From Viscum album (Eukaryota; Streptophyta; Magnoliopsida; Santalales; Viscaceae): DNA of 64,000 nt. Location: positions 1,656,126,062 to 1,656,190,061 of the forward strand of contig OY728121.1 of assembly GCA_963277665.1 (NCBI GenBank), in the 5' to 3' direction. Both the position numbers and the translations under genes were made by a program. Of this stretch, positions 9,520-21,339 are shown piece after piece. Each line of letters begins with the position of its first letter. Within the stretch, counting starts at the first letter, position 1. The notes below the pieces were generated by a model. The model saw nothing but the letters and a program-made list of their open reading frames with translations, did no database searches and was not told the origin of the DNA.

Positions 9520-11409
9520 GATTTTTGGAATCCAAACTTGTTTGGATCCAGAAGGATTAGATAAAAGAATTTTAGGAATCCACATTTGTTTTGCAAAATG
9601 AGCTTTATGAAATCCTAAGGATTGAGTTTTGTTAAGAGAACAATCTCTTCTCCAATGTCCACCACATTGACACTTGGAACAGAAAATGGTTTTTTGAGGA
9701 ACAAAATAGTTATTACTAAAAACAGGTTTGGAATAAGTATAACCAAGACCAGAACGATTTCTCAAAGGTCTAATTTGAGAATACATCCTATCAAAGTTTT
9801 CTTTTCCATGAGTAAAGTTTGACAAACACTTTTTCAAGGATAAAATCTCTGACTTTAGTTTTAAAACCAAATTCTTGTTTTCTAAAACATTTGAATTAGA
9901 ACTAGAGTTAGACTCTAAAATATTTTTCTTTGAAATAGCAGTTTCAAGATCCTTAGAAAGTTTATCCTTTTCAGATTTAACTTTCTCAAGGGTTTTCGAA
10001 ATACTTTTAAAATCAGAAGTTTTCCCATCAAGATCTTTAGAAAGATCTGATACTTCTTTAGTCAAAATAGAAATTCTAGAATTTGCTTTTTCAAATCTCT
10101 TTTTGAGTTTAGAATTTTCATTTTCAAGTAACTTAGCAAATCTAGAGACTTCTTCAAAAGAAGGTAAAGTATCATCTTCTGATGATGAGGGTTCATCATT
10201 TGAAGATTCATAATATTTATTATCAACAAAATTTGCATTTAAAGAGACATTTGTAACAGCTTCAGCATTATGTACCTTAGCCATGAGACAATGATCTTCA
10301 ATTGGTAGTCTGGCTAGAAGTCCAATATTCCTTTGTCCTGACGTCTCATATTCTGAAGAATCATCTGAGGAATCACTACCACTTGCACTCCACGTATCAT
10401 TTTCTTTCAAGCCTTTCTTTTTCTTATAAAACCTTTTCTTGTTTCTGTCAGAGTGTTTCTCTTTTCTATCTTTCCTCTTCGGTAAAGGACAATCAGGCCT
10501 TATATGTCCTGCTTTCTTGCATTCATAACAAGTTACCTCTGAATCTTTCCTATCTTTCCTGTCTTTCTTTTTGAATCTGTATTGAAAATATTTCTTTCCC
10601 ACAATCTTGTTCATCCTCCGAGCAAGATTAGCTAACTCATTATCCGAAAGATTACAATCACTTGAATCAGATACAAACACTTTCTTGGATTTAGATCTAG
10701 TAACCCTTTCAGGTGTTTTAGCTTTAGATGCAAAAGCTACACTTCCATTCCCATTCTTCTTCTTATTGAAATCAGCATCTCTCTTCATTCTTGTCTCGTG
10801 CTGTAGAAGAGTTCCAAAGAGTTCATCAAGAGTAATCTGGGAAACTTTTCTATTTTCATCAATAGCTGTTCTTTTTGACTCCCATTCATTTGGCATAATA
10901 TCTATAATCTTATCAACAAGAGCTTCATCATCAAGACCTTTTTCTCCCATAGATTGTAAGCTGTTGAAAATTGTCATAAACCTTTGTTGCACTTTACATA
11001 CTGGCTCTCCATAAGGAAAAACAAATCCATGATACTCTGCTCGAAGCATTGCTCTCCTTGTTTCTATAACCTTGGATGTACCAAAATGAGTGACTTCTAA
11101 TTTCTTCCAAATACAGTTAGCTGCTTCACATGAAGATATCTGACTATATATATTCCTGGTCATAGAGCATAATAAAGTATTGCGTACCTTGTAATTCAGT
11201 TGATATTCTTGCTTCTCTTGGTTGGTGAAAGTGCTAACTTCTTTGTCAGGAATTTTGTAACCCCCAGTAAGCATAATAAAATTGTCTACACCAGTATTGA
11301 TGACGAAAGTCTTCATACGATCTCTCCAATACTCATAATCATTCCCATCAAAGATTGGTGGTCTAGAAGGATTCAGATTATCTATTGATCCGATATTCAT
11401 TCCTGCCAT
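9517..11409 (-). CDS. gag: Copia Gag (630 aa, two CCHC zinc knuckles)
   Basis: Starts at ATG 11409, about 105 nt after the PBS. The N-terminus has the DYEYWRDRM signature of plant copia Gag (DUF4219/UBN2 type, recalled). Residues 200-290 are basic. First CCHC knuckle at residues 294-307 (CYECKKAGHIRPDC), second at 577-590 (CSKCQCGGHWRRDC). Between them are an acidic serine-rich stretch and a long coiled coil (about 425-550), a feature of Sirevirus Gag. The C-terminus repeats a WIPKI motif twice. It forms the virus-like particle and binds RNA. Frame intact. Confidence 0.94.
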   Translation of the reverse strand: MAGMNIGSIDNLNPSRPPIFDGNDYEYWRDRMKTFVINTGVDNFIMLTGGYKIPDKEVSTFTNQEKQEYQLNYKVRNTLLCSMTRNIYSQISSCEAANCIWKKLEVTHFGTSKVIETRRAMLRAEYHGFVFPYGEPVCKVQQRFMTIFNSLQSMGEKGLDDEALVDKIIDIMPNEWESKRTAIDENRKVSQITLDELFGTLLQHETRMKRDADFNKKKNGNGSVAFASKAKTPERVTRSKSKKVFVSDSSDCNLSDNELANLARRMNKIVGKKYFQYRFKKKDRKDRKDSEVTCYECKKAGHIRPDCPLPKRKDRKEKHSDRNKKRFYKKKKGLKENDTWSASGSDSSDDSSEYETSGQRNIGLLARLPIEDHCLMAKVHNAEAVTNVSLNANFVDNKYYESSNDEPSSSEDDTLPSFEEVSRFAKLLENENSKLKKRFEKANSRISILTKEVSDLSKDLDGKTSDFKSISKTLEKVKSEKDKLSKDLETAISKKNILESNSSSNSNVLENKNLVLKLKSEILSLKKCLSNFTHGKENFDRMYSQIRPLRNRSGLGYTYSKPVFSNNYFVPQKTIFCSKCQCGGHWRRDCSLNKTQSLGFHKAHFAKQMWIPKILLSNPSGSKQVWIPKI

Positions 11410-11511
11410 CTAATATAACAAAAACAACTTTTCCACTCCACACGTTAGTGTAGTTAGTATTTAAGAAAGTAATAAGAAATAAAGCTAGTAATACAAGTCA
11501 GTGGAAAACCT

Positions 11512-11523
11512 GCTCTGATACCA
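11512..11523 (-). promoter_or_regulatory. Copia primer-binding site (initiator tRNA-Met)
   Basis: TGGTATCAGAGC on the minus strand, two bases inside the 5' LTR. It is complementary to the 3' end of plant initiator tRNA-Met, the usual primer of plant copia elements. Confidence 0.95.
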
Positions 11524-11525
11524 AT

Positions 11526-12763
11526 TGTTGGATCGAATAGTCGATATAAAAGTCTATTAGATGGAACAATACAAGAGGGGGGGTGAATTGTAGGTTTAAA
11601 AACCTTTGAGTTTTAGTAACAAAGAGATTAGTTTAAATGATCTTAAACTAATGCAAACATAAACACCCAAAATTGTATTGAATGTAAAAGGTATGATGTA
11701 TTGTAATACTAATGTTATGTAAAACAATTGTATTCAAGATGAACACAATAATCAGAGTAATACAGATATGAGTGATTCTACCTTAAAGCGTATAGAACCA
11801 ATCAAAACAATATGTAATGGAATGATTGTAATTGAACCAATTACAATTGAATATGTAAAGAAGAAAGGAAACAATACAAATCCCTTTCTAATACAAGTAA
11901 CAGCGGAAATGTAAAAGTAATACAATTCTTTTTAACCCAAAGAGAAGGGTTATCCTTTCACCTAGGATAAAAGGTCTGTCTCACCAACACCTTGGTGAGC
12001 CCTCGATACGATGATCGGCACGTCTGTCTGCCTATCCCCGGCAGCCCTCGATACGATGATCGGCACGTCTGTCTGCCTATCCCCGGCAGCCCTCGATTTT
12101 GCAGGTAATCGGCACCTCTGTCTTTCAATTACTTGAAAGCCCTCGATACGATGATCGGACGCACAAGGCTGATGAGAGAAGTCACAGTGTCTCTCTCTAG
12201 AATCTTCGTAGTTCACAGAGTCTCTTTCGATCTCTTCGTTCATCAGTGTTCTCTCAGCTTCAAATGACCTCCTATTTATAGGCCTCGGGTTCCAACGGTC
12301 ATATTGCCTCCAACGGTCATATTGAAACAGAAAGCACGACATCGTTTTGATTAGTATATAACTAACTCAACGACATCGTTTTGTTAGGATAAGAGATATA
12401 TAGAAATGTAAAACATGAGTACGATTCATATGCAGAGAGAGTTTTTGACAAAGTACCAAAACAAATAATGATCATCTGAATAGCAAAGTCAGTACGATAC
12501 GATTGACAGAGTCAGTACGATACGATTGACAGAGTCAGTACGATACGATTGACAGAGTCATTACGATACGTTTGACAGAGTCAGTACGATACGTTTTGGT
12601 CGGTACGATCAACATCGTACGATACGATAAACATGATAAAAGACAAATTGTTATTTACAAACATATGATAGAATACATTTGAGATTTCCAAAACAAGACA
12701 TAGAATATATTTGTGATTTCCAAAACATGATGTAAAAGCCAAAAGAAGACTTTTGACTTAACA
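11526..12763 (-). repeat. Copia 5' LTR
   Basis: 1238 bp, TGTTG...TTAACA, nearly identical to 1550-2832. In element orientation U3 runs from 12763 to the TATA box CTATAAATAG (12272-12281), with 23-bp repeats at 12488-12596 and repeated CGACATCGTTTT. Downstream are two 45-bp units (11998-12087). A G-run just before the end (GGGGGGGTGAATTG on the + strand) is typical of plant copia LTRs. Confidence 0.95.
12272..12281 (-). promoter_or_regulatory. Copia promoter TATA box
   Basis: CTATAAATAG on the minus strand, about 480 bp into the 5' LTR. Transcription would begin roughly 25-30 nt further left, at about 12245, which would define the U3/R border. The start site is inferred from the TATA position only. 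Confidence 0.7.
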
Positions 12764-15050
12764 CATAATTCACTCTTTCTAAATTTTTCATATGGTTTCT
12801 CCTTTCACAATGTCATTAACACGATTCACAATGGATCTTCATGCTCTTTATTACTATTTTAATATATAAAAATATCATCTATAAAGACAACCAAAAATTG
12901 TTTAGGTTAGTCTCTATAGACTTTATTAATTAGATCAATGAATATATATGTATCATTCATAATTCCAAATTGGATCACTATAAATTCATAGTGTCCATAC
13001 GTCATGAAAAAATTGGTCTTAGAAACATCCTATCTTTTAAACCTTAATTGATGGAATCTAGATTAATGGTAAATATTTAAGTTGTATAGAGATCCTTTGA
13101 GTTGATTGAATAGATCATTGATACAAGGTATTGGATTTTTTTTATTGATCATGATTTTATAAGGTTCATGATATTAAAAGATAAGATACATCAATCAATC
13201 CTTATTTTTGAAAATTAGGACTAGTGCACCCCATTGTAAAGTACTGAGGTGTATAAAACCCTCTTCCATATTCTCTTAAAGGAGCTTATTTAATTCTTCC
13301 AATTAAATTTTATCTTTTTTATATTGACTCTTTATTGTAGGCATGTTTCTAGGTATGAGTTTTATTGAAAATCAATCTCATGATATGGGGGTAACTAGAA
13401 AATTAATCTATAAATACATTAGTATGCTCCTATATAATAGTAAAGCCATCAATGTTGACTTCCTCTCCAATAATTTGACTCATAAGTCCCTCATCATTGG
13501 GTACAATAACCCATATTGTGAAATTTTATTCCATAAGGAGTTCATAATCATTATTGCATAGATACATTAGAAAAATATGATTTGGGATATGTAATGATAT
13601 TTTCCTATCCTAAAAATTGTATGGTTTTTTTGTGGAGAGATCCAATCCATGCCTAATATTATATAAAATTATACCAAGTGGAGTATTAAAATATTCTCAG
13701 ATAGTATCTTTCCAAAAATATTGATCATATAAGAGTTATAAATCTTGGATGAAATCATTGTTCCACTTAGAGTTTTTATAGATATTTTAATATCCAGTGT
13801 TTTAAGGGTTGAATAAACATTATCCTAAAAATTATATGATATAATAGAATTTTAATAACTAGGATCAAATGATTAATTATTTGTTCTATAATGAAGTATA
13901 AGTATACCTTTATCTAATTCATTGTTTTGATCCACCTTAGTAGTAGTGATTTCATATTCTATCCATTTTCCCTTGGTTTAGGAGGTTACTGGGGTTTATT
14001 TTCTTTATTTACTCAAGGTTTTGGAAATTGATTCATATAATGACCAAAATTATTGAATTTTAAGAATTTAAATGTGGGTGACATATTAGTAGGGGCCTTC
14101 TTGTCCTATATTGTCTTAATTGGCCTTTTAAAACCACTTTCCCATAATGATATTGGCGTCCTACTTTACCACAAATAGAACACTTCCCTGATCCCCTATT
14201 GTATTTACCTAGGTGATTCCTCCCAAATTAATTTTTTATTAGAAATTATATTTTCTTTCCACCTTATTTCATATCATCTGGGTTTCCATTTTTCTCCACT
14301 TTAATTTTTCTTTTCCTATAATAATGATATATTCCAATTTCAATATATAATTTAAGATCACATCAAAAAATGTCCTTATAGTAACCAAATTATCTTATGG
14401 ATAATTCACTTAAAAGACTAGGATTTAGGCTAGTAATGTAGTAATTAATTTTACTTTCAATATCATAGATGAAACTAGAGGCTTTCTTCATGAGTTTTGT
14501 GAAATATTCTTCATGAGTTCTAACATATTCATATGATTTTTCTATTAAAGTTAAATAATTCCTTCACTACTTTTTGGTGAAGAGTCTAAGGTAAATACTT
14601 GTGAAAAATATATTATTAAACTCTTTCCATTACATATAGCCTACTTCCCATTTTCTTTGGTATTCTTATTGTGATTCGACCATTGGATGACTTATCCTTC
14701 TGAAAAATAAATGGGTAGAAAATAATTCTCATGTTATGATAATTAGTGAATGAAAATATCTTCTCCATTAGATTGACCCATTGTTGATCAACCATTTTAT
14801 TAGAAGGCCAGCTAAAATATTGTAGTTGTTTTCTCATGAATGATTTGGAAGTGAGCTACTCCTTCCTTTTTGTGTTTTATACCTTTACATGATTTGAATA
14901 ATTACCCACAACTTGAGATTTTTGGGAGAAAATTTATATGAGTTTTTGAATCCCATCTCCAATATCATTAGGTTTCTCATTAGGAAAATCATCACGTTTT
15001 CCCCCAGACACATTGTTAACTCATTTCTTTCTGGTTCCCACTATTACCAT
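12764..15050 (-). pseudogene. Decayed gypsy G1: RT, protease and gag
   Basis: Continues the fragment at 1294-1549 after the copia insertion. Read on the minus strand it follows the order of G2: RT with a recognisable FIDD active site (about 12875-12890), the PIEL and FPEE junction near 13330, the protease domain around 13400-13900 with the 'GMDW' region near 13650, zinc-knuckle sequence near 14150-14200, and gag (EQWI..TEKIF-like segment at 14750-14790). The probable gag start is the ATG at 15048-15050. Stops and indels break every frame; the longest open piece is 73 codons (14616-14837). Same chromovirus family as G2, but much older. Confidence 0.8.
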
Positions 15051-16500
15051 GACTAAAAGAAAATTGGGAGCGAGTATTATTAAATTAATGAAAACATATA
15101 AAGAAATTGTAAACTTAGATGGATGATTTCATAAATGACATGCATATATTATCCTATGAATATCTACTATATCCATATTTAGTTTTCTAATTGAACTGGT
15201 TATATATTTAAATATTTTATAATGGTTCATAAAGAGAATAAGAATTGAATAAATAATATCTTATTAGATTATTAAACCAAGTGCGTAGTTTATCCTCTTT
15301 TTTATTCAAGGGGTTATGATTGCGTTAATAACCAATATACCCCATTCAAGATAACTAACCCTAGGTACATTTATGCTAGGGAGTAAATTAACTTATAGTT
15401 TCAAAAAATGGATTTTATTTCAAGTAAAACCACACAATATCTACTTTACCAAAATTTAAGGATATTATTTTATACTTATACTGGTCCCTTAGAACAAACC
15501 CAGGGGTTTTTACAAAATTTCTCCAAACTAATACTTAAAATAAATAAAACCTACATTAATACCAACTAAAGTGAAAAAATCTAAATGTATCTCAAATACT
15601 ATATTAATTTCAAGATTTATATAATATATCTCACAAATAGTTACACAAACCAAGAACCTAAGGGTTTAGTGTCCTAGAGAGTAGCTACATAATTATCATA
15701 TTCTATAACACTTGAAACAATTAATCTATAATATTTATTCTCAGGAAGTTTTCAATACATATAAGATGATATAATCTTATTCATTACCTAGATAATGGAA
15801 ACATAAGATTTGGGTGAGCTCCTATGATCAGAAATGAAACAATTATCATAATTTATGAGATCACAAACATGAATGAGAACATGTATAAGGGATACATATC
15901 TTATTAAAATATATTGAGATGATATGTGATATTAAAAAAAATTATAGATAATTATAAGATCATAAAAATATCATTGAGGAATCATAAAAGTTTTTAAATG
16001 GATCAAAATATAACTAAACAGCCATAAAACATGAAACATGGAATAAGAGTGTCTAATATTTAAAAAATAATTCATACCATGAAGTTATGGTATATCTTTA
16101 ATATGAAAATACTCTTTTAATTGTGTAATATGTTCATAAAGAACTTATAATTATGGCACATATTGGTAAAAAACTTAAAAGTGTGTCACCACCATATGTA
16201 TAGGAAAACCTTTGTGATTAAAATAATTATATTCCGGACTATGTGAACAAACTCATTATGTCTAAGTCTGCAAATGTGACCAAAATAATTTTTAACATGC
16301 CTATGTGAATAAAATCAATATCTCTATGATTGAATATCACATGAGATATAAACATAAAAAAATTCATATGAGGATAATATATGACCCCACCCATTATCAT
16401 CCATATATATGTGTTCAACTTAAAATCAATCATCATCATATCTTAAAGAACCCATGAAAAGCCAATGCTTTTGTGATGTATTGTCATCTTATTTTAACTA
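15051..16500 (-). repeat. Decayed leader and 5' LTR of gypsy G1
   Basis: From 15051 to about 15330 the sequence corresponds to the untranslated leader. A degraded PBS/LTR boundary is visible near 15325-15350 (ACCAATATACCCCAT, compare ACCAACTATAATGACCCAT in G2). At 15812 the conserved U5 block GGGTGAGCTC...GATCAG marks LTR sequence, as in G2 at 55249. Beyond about 16500 I can no longer follow the similarity, so the LTR's outer end is not defined. Confidence 0.55.
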
Positions 16501-19500
16501 AATTCAATTCGGTTAAACTTCAGACTAAATCCAACCGATTCATATAAAAAATAATCAATAGTGTCATTCTAGGATCTATAAATTAGAATTTCAAAAATAC
16601 TATATAAAAAATTACAAAGGGTAAGAATTTAAATATAAAACTAAAATTTGAGTTATTAAAACTTTTCAAAAGTATGAAGTAGTTTTGTATATTTACATAG
16701 AACAATATTTGACAAGAATATTCCATTTTTATTGTCATATACCCCATTTAACTGAAAAACAAAAAACTATCCAAAATCGGCATGAAAATACCTTGTGAGT
16801 TTTTCAATCACCGTTAATCTTATATAAAAATCATACAAATGAAATTAAATCACCAATAAACCTCAAATGCCAACTTTCATAGAGTGAACTATCTCATTAA
16901 TTTTTCTTTTTAACAAAATGATTCAATTCCCACCATTATCACATTTTAGGTAAATCCTTACATTTTTAGATTTTAGTAATGATTTGGAGCTTATTGTTAA
17001 AGAGGCCTAAATAGGGATTTTAATTTTTTTTTTTTTATTTTATATAATTATTTTTTATGTACATTCTTGTATTTTTTTTAATTTTGACTTTTTGTAAGAA
17101 AAGAATGCCATGTTAATCTAATAAGTGATTAAATAAAACATTTGGGAATGTATCTATGATTAAAAGGTAGTGTTAACACACTGTGTAAAGATAAAATTAA
17201 TGTTTCTTTCACTATGTGATATTAATTCTATGGGAACCAGTCATAGGTCATTAAATACAGGTTTTAATTCAGATATAAGATAACTAATATGGGCATATAA
17301 TCTCACATTTGAGTAAATTCAGCATCCCATTTACCACCAAATAATAATATTGTGTCCAATTAGATATCATTATATTAATAATGGGAATTTAAATCTCATG
17401 TTAGAATAACAATCCCTCACATTATAATGATATATTTAAAAATAACTTGGACTGAATCTACACTACACTAAATTAATTGTGCTGCTCTATACTTAAAGTA
17501 TGAATAAACTAAGTCCCATTACACTTATATAAGATTAAAGTCTTGAACCACAAACTACCTCAATTCATAATGAAACACTATATCCCCTGAGATATATATG
17601 GAGATCAACACTCATATCATATTAACCCAAAAAACTAGATTCTAGTGTAGTTTATGATCTTAGACACCTTCTAAACTCACATTATTTTAGAAACCACCAG
17701 ATGTCATCAATTTCAAGAAGTTTATATAGTCACATGCATGAAATTATGATCTTCAAGAATTCATCGCACACAAAAATGAGAAACTAAAATAAAAATATAG
17801 AATCTAATATGAGAGTAATATGATGGTAAGATCATGATATTAAAATTCATTATCACCCAAGACTTCATGATTAAGGAATTCAAATATCATTGTCTATATA
17901 GTGGAATAACCACAAATATTTCTTGGGATATTGATGAATCCCAAGAAAACACTAAACCCATCCACTATCTATTTGAATTATTTTTTTTTATTTTAAAAGT
18001 ATTTAATAATCTCTTCTTTAACCTTTCTCTTTGAATTTATGGTATTTATAATTTTATTTGTTTTGTATTTAATTTCTTGTATTTCAAAAAAATAGTAGTA
18101 TTGATTTATTTTTCCCATGTTTTCTTCTTGTTCTTCATATTTACCTCTTCTAAACTTTGTAAAGGTGAACACGTAACAATAGATATCTCATGAGGAAAAA
18201 ATCTATTGATGAACTAGAGTCCTTGGTCATCCGTGTTTAATTATTTCTTCTCTACTTTAGGGTGTTCTGGGGATAATCAGTTGTGGGGATTGGTGACAAT
18301 TCCTCATTATGGTGGTCTTAGGATGATCCTTTTCTTTTGAAACTATTTCCCCTATATTCACTCGATCATCAATTAATATGATGAATCCCTGATAGTTACG
18401 TTTGGAATGGGTGCAATCATATACCATGAATGTGGTTTAAGGGGTAATAACTATTGAGGATCCCCCAAGATGGCTAAATAAGGAGGAGGTGAATATATTG
18501 TGTACTTGTAATGTGTTAGATAAAAATGGTATTCACAATAAGGGTATAAAAATATGATCATACATATAAGGAATTTTGATATTTTATTAGTAAGGAGACT
18601 AGAAAAGAGGCAATGAAGGTTCAATTAGGTAAATTCTACTTGGAGTGTCTTTTTTATCCTTAATTTATTCTATTTTCATCCGATGTTCTCATGATCAAAT
18701 TACATTTTAATTCCATCAAACACAATTCCCTTTATATTTTATTTGTTCTAAGTATATTAAAAACACAAAAATATAATAATTGATTAGAATAGTGAGTGAT
18801 TGATAAAAAAATGATCCTCGAGAGATGATTAAGGAAAGCTACAATGCTGCACTATAAAAAATATAAATATTATTTTTTCATGACTCACGTCAGGTGTGCC
18901 AAACATTTTTTACCTTTTTATGGATTAAATATATAATTCATTTTTTCTAGAACATTTTGTAAATATTTTCTCTTTAACTTTTAAAAAAAATATAAAACAG
19001 TCTATTTTTTCCTAATTTATTCAAAATTTTATTATTATTATGCATGGAATAACTTCTTATAGGTCCAATAAAAAGAAGTATGAAATTCAAGGGAATCATA
19101 GTTGAAAATTTTTAACAAAGAGATACAATATTTGAGACAAAAAATTTCATTGATAATGATATACCTCCAAGCATCCAATGAAAAATAGCTAGAGTAAAAG
19201 GAATAATGACAAGTGTCAGAAGAACTTTCACCACTCACTTTCCATTTTATAATACCTATGGAGGCCGAGATGGAACAATTTAAAAACTTACAACAAGGCC
19301 TTACTCCACCATTTTCAGAAAACTTCACTTAGAAAAACTTTCTAACTAAGATACATGTGGGAGATCAAAAACATTTGGACTCATATGTGAGTAACTTCAA
19401 TGAGAGTAACTTATAGAATGAGCCTCCTATATTTAAAGAAGCACCATCAACACTATTATACCCCTTTATAGCCATAGAATAATAATAAAAAATTGAGGTG

Positions 19501-21339
19501 ACGATATTTTAGGAAATAATGGAGTATATTGAGTATCTACCAACAACTCCAACAACAGAACTCCAAGTGGACCCATGAAAAGAAGTATAGATTGATACTG
19601 AGAGAATGGAGGTTTATTGTCTAAAATTGAAAACATTTCTATCTAAATTCATTTAAAATGAATTGATTACTAACTACCATTATTTCTAATTTTACTTACT
19701 CATATCAACCATGGATTTTCATAGAGTGCAATGAAGAATAATTAAATTCACATATTGAAAAATATATTGAGCTCCATACAAACATTGAATATTTTATAGA
19801 GGGAGTTCAGGAAGAATAATAATAATTATTGGTTTTAAATGAATAGATAGAATTATAATCTTGATAATTTAGGGGGGGGTATTTTGACATGAATTCATTT
19901 TATTTTAATCTTATTCAATTTGAAATTATCACCGAATCCCCCTTGGTTGAATTATTTTATGCAATATCATTAAAGTGTGCACTAGAAGAAGAATCTATAT
20001 AAGTTGTTGTGTATGTGGTGGAGGACCCGTACTAACTCCTAACCCCCACTATGATAGCTATAACTAAATTATGAGGGGGTGGATGTAAAATTCACTAACC
20101 AAGGATATCTCTACAACTTGTGTGAAGGGATTCACACCAGAAGGAAATTAAGGTGGTGGTTTTTATCAAACAAACAAAACCCACTTTCAATTTTCGATAA
20201 AAACTCACATTGTCCAGATAAATGAAGTCAAAAAATAAATCCCACATAAAGGTTAAAACTAAATGTTCTACCCATTTCCCATTCATTTTATTTTTTATAT
20301 TAATAAATATTATCATGATTTGATAGTTTTTAATTTTGTTGGTTTCTGAAAGTGGTTTTTAGGAGATTAAATAAATCCAATTGATATAGAATTAAACTAG
20401 GTTTTATTGATCCAATTTATTTTGATGGATGCTTAAATTATTCCCTTTTTTACTTCATTGATACGAAGAAACATTTTTCTATGGGTGAGTATTAATTTAT
20501 TTTAGGATTTATTGTGTGTTTTTCCTTTTTATTTTCACACTTTTAGGGAAATTGAACTTAAATGTATATCCGTTATGAATTTTCACTCTTGATTTGATTT
20601 TGATAGATTTTACTTGATTTTTAAAAAATTTATTTTAAATTATTTAATATATGTAAAGTTTACTAGAATTTTTTTTTTCAAAACATTTTTTATGAGCATG
20701 TCCAATTTTTGAAATCCATGTCCATGAAATACTAAACCAAATTATATTTCCCTTCCTATGAGTTATTATAATCCATTTTGGAATATTATTTCAAATACCC
20801 TTATTTTATTGAGATAAACATGGAATTTGTGTAAGAACTAGAAATTTTGATTCTTCTTTAATAAATATTTATAGTTCATAATTTTTTTTATTTTGATTAA
20901 TATAATTATCTATATATTTAGCCAGATGAATAATTTACCTTAGGACTTACCATATTAGGTCAATTCGTTTTTATCAGTTAGAATACTTACATTTTATTAT
21001 CAGTGTAATAAATATTACATGCTAATAATCCCTTACCAAAATTCAATCTTAATATATTTTCATGATATTTTCAATTTTTAGTGCGGGGGAAGGAAATTTC
21101 ATGTTTGTTATTTTAGAAGCATTAATTTTTTGGGTGATGTGAGAGGTTTGTGTCATTATTTCATGCGTTTTATGTGAGGAACAAGTATGAGTCATTATCA
21201 CCCATTTTTTTCCATTATTCCCATCATATTCTCTTAAAAATGGGGAAATTGGAAGAAATAAAAAAGAGAAAAATGAAAAAATAAGAATTTGATAGTATAA
21301 ATTATTTATTTTTTTACTATTGGTCCCTCAATAGTGTTA
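16500..21339. other. AT-rich stretch without a recognisable gene
   Basis: No sustained open frame and no known domain. It probably contains the rest of the G1 LTR and other decayed transposons. The only protein-like scrap is at about 19258-19450 (separate entry). A poly-T run at about 17025-17037 and a G run at 19871-19878 are simple-sequence features. Confidence 0.5.
19258..19450 (+). pseudogene. Possible gag-like remnant
   Basis: Read on the plus strand it gives a charged, amphipathic stretch beginning MEAEMEQFKNLQQG, a PPFSEN motif, an in-frame stop, then a segment containing HVGDQKHLDSYVSNFNE. The arrangement recalls the N-terminal Gag domain of plant gypsy elements, but the match is weak and from memory. 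The opposite strand also shows a 96-codon open frame, which I consider a shadow. Confidence 0.25.

Larger units (their letters stand above)
1550..12763 (-). mobile_element. Complete Ty1/copia retrotransposon, Sirevirus-type
   Basis: A full element of 11.2 kb lies on the minus strand: 5' LTR 11526-12763, PBS, gag, pol, env-position ORF, PPT, 3' LTR 1550-2832. LTRs begin TGTTGGATCG and end TTAACA. A 5-bp target-site duplication CATAA flanks it (1545-1549 and 12764-12768). By eye the LTRs differ at about five positions over 1238 bp, plus one extra 45-bp unit in the 3' LTR, so insertion was recent. The large coiled-coil gag, protease-integrase-RT-RNase H order, extra ORF after pol and multiple PPT-like tracts fit the Sirevirus (SIRE/Maximus) lineage of plant copia elements. 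All ORFs are open except for one in-frame stop between gag and pol. Confidence 0.95.
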
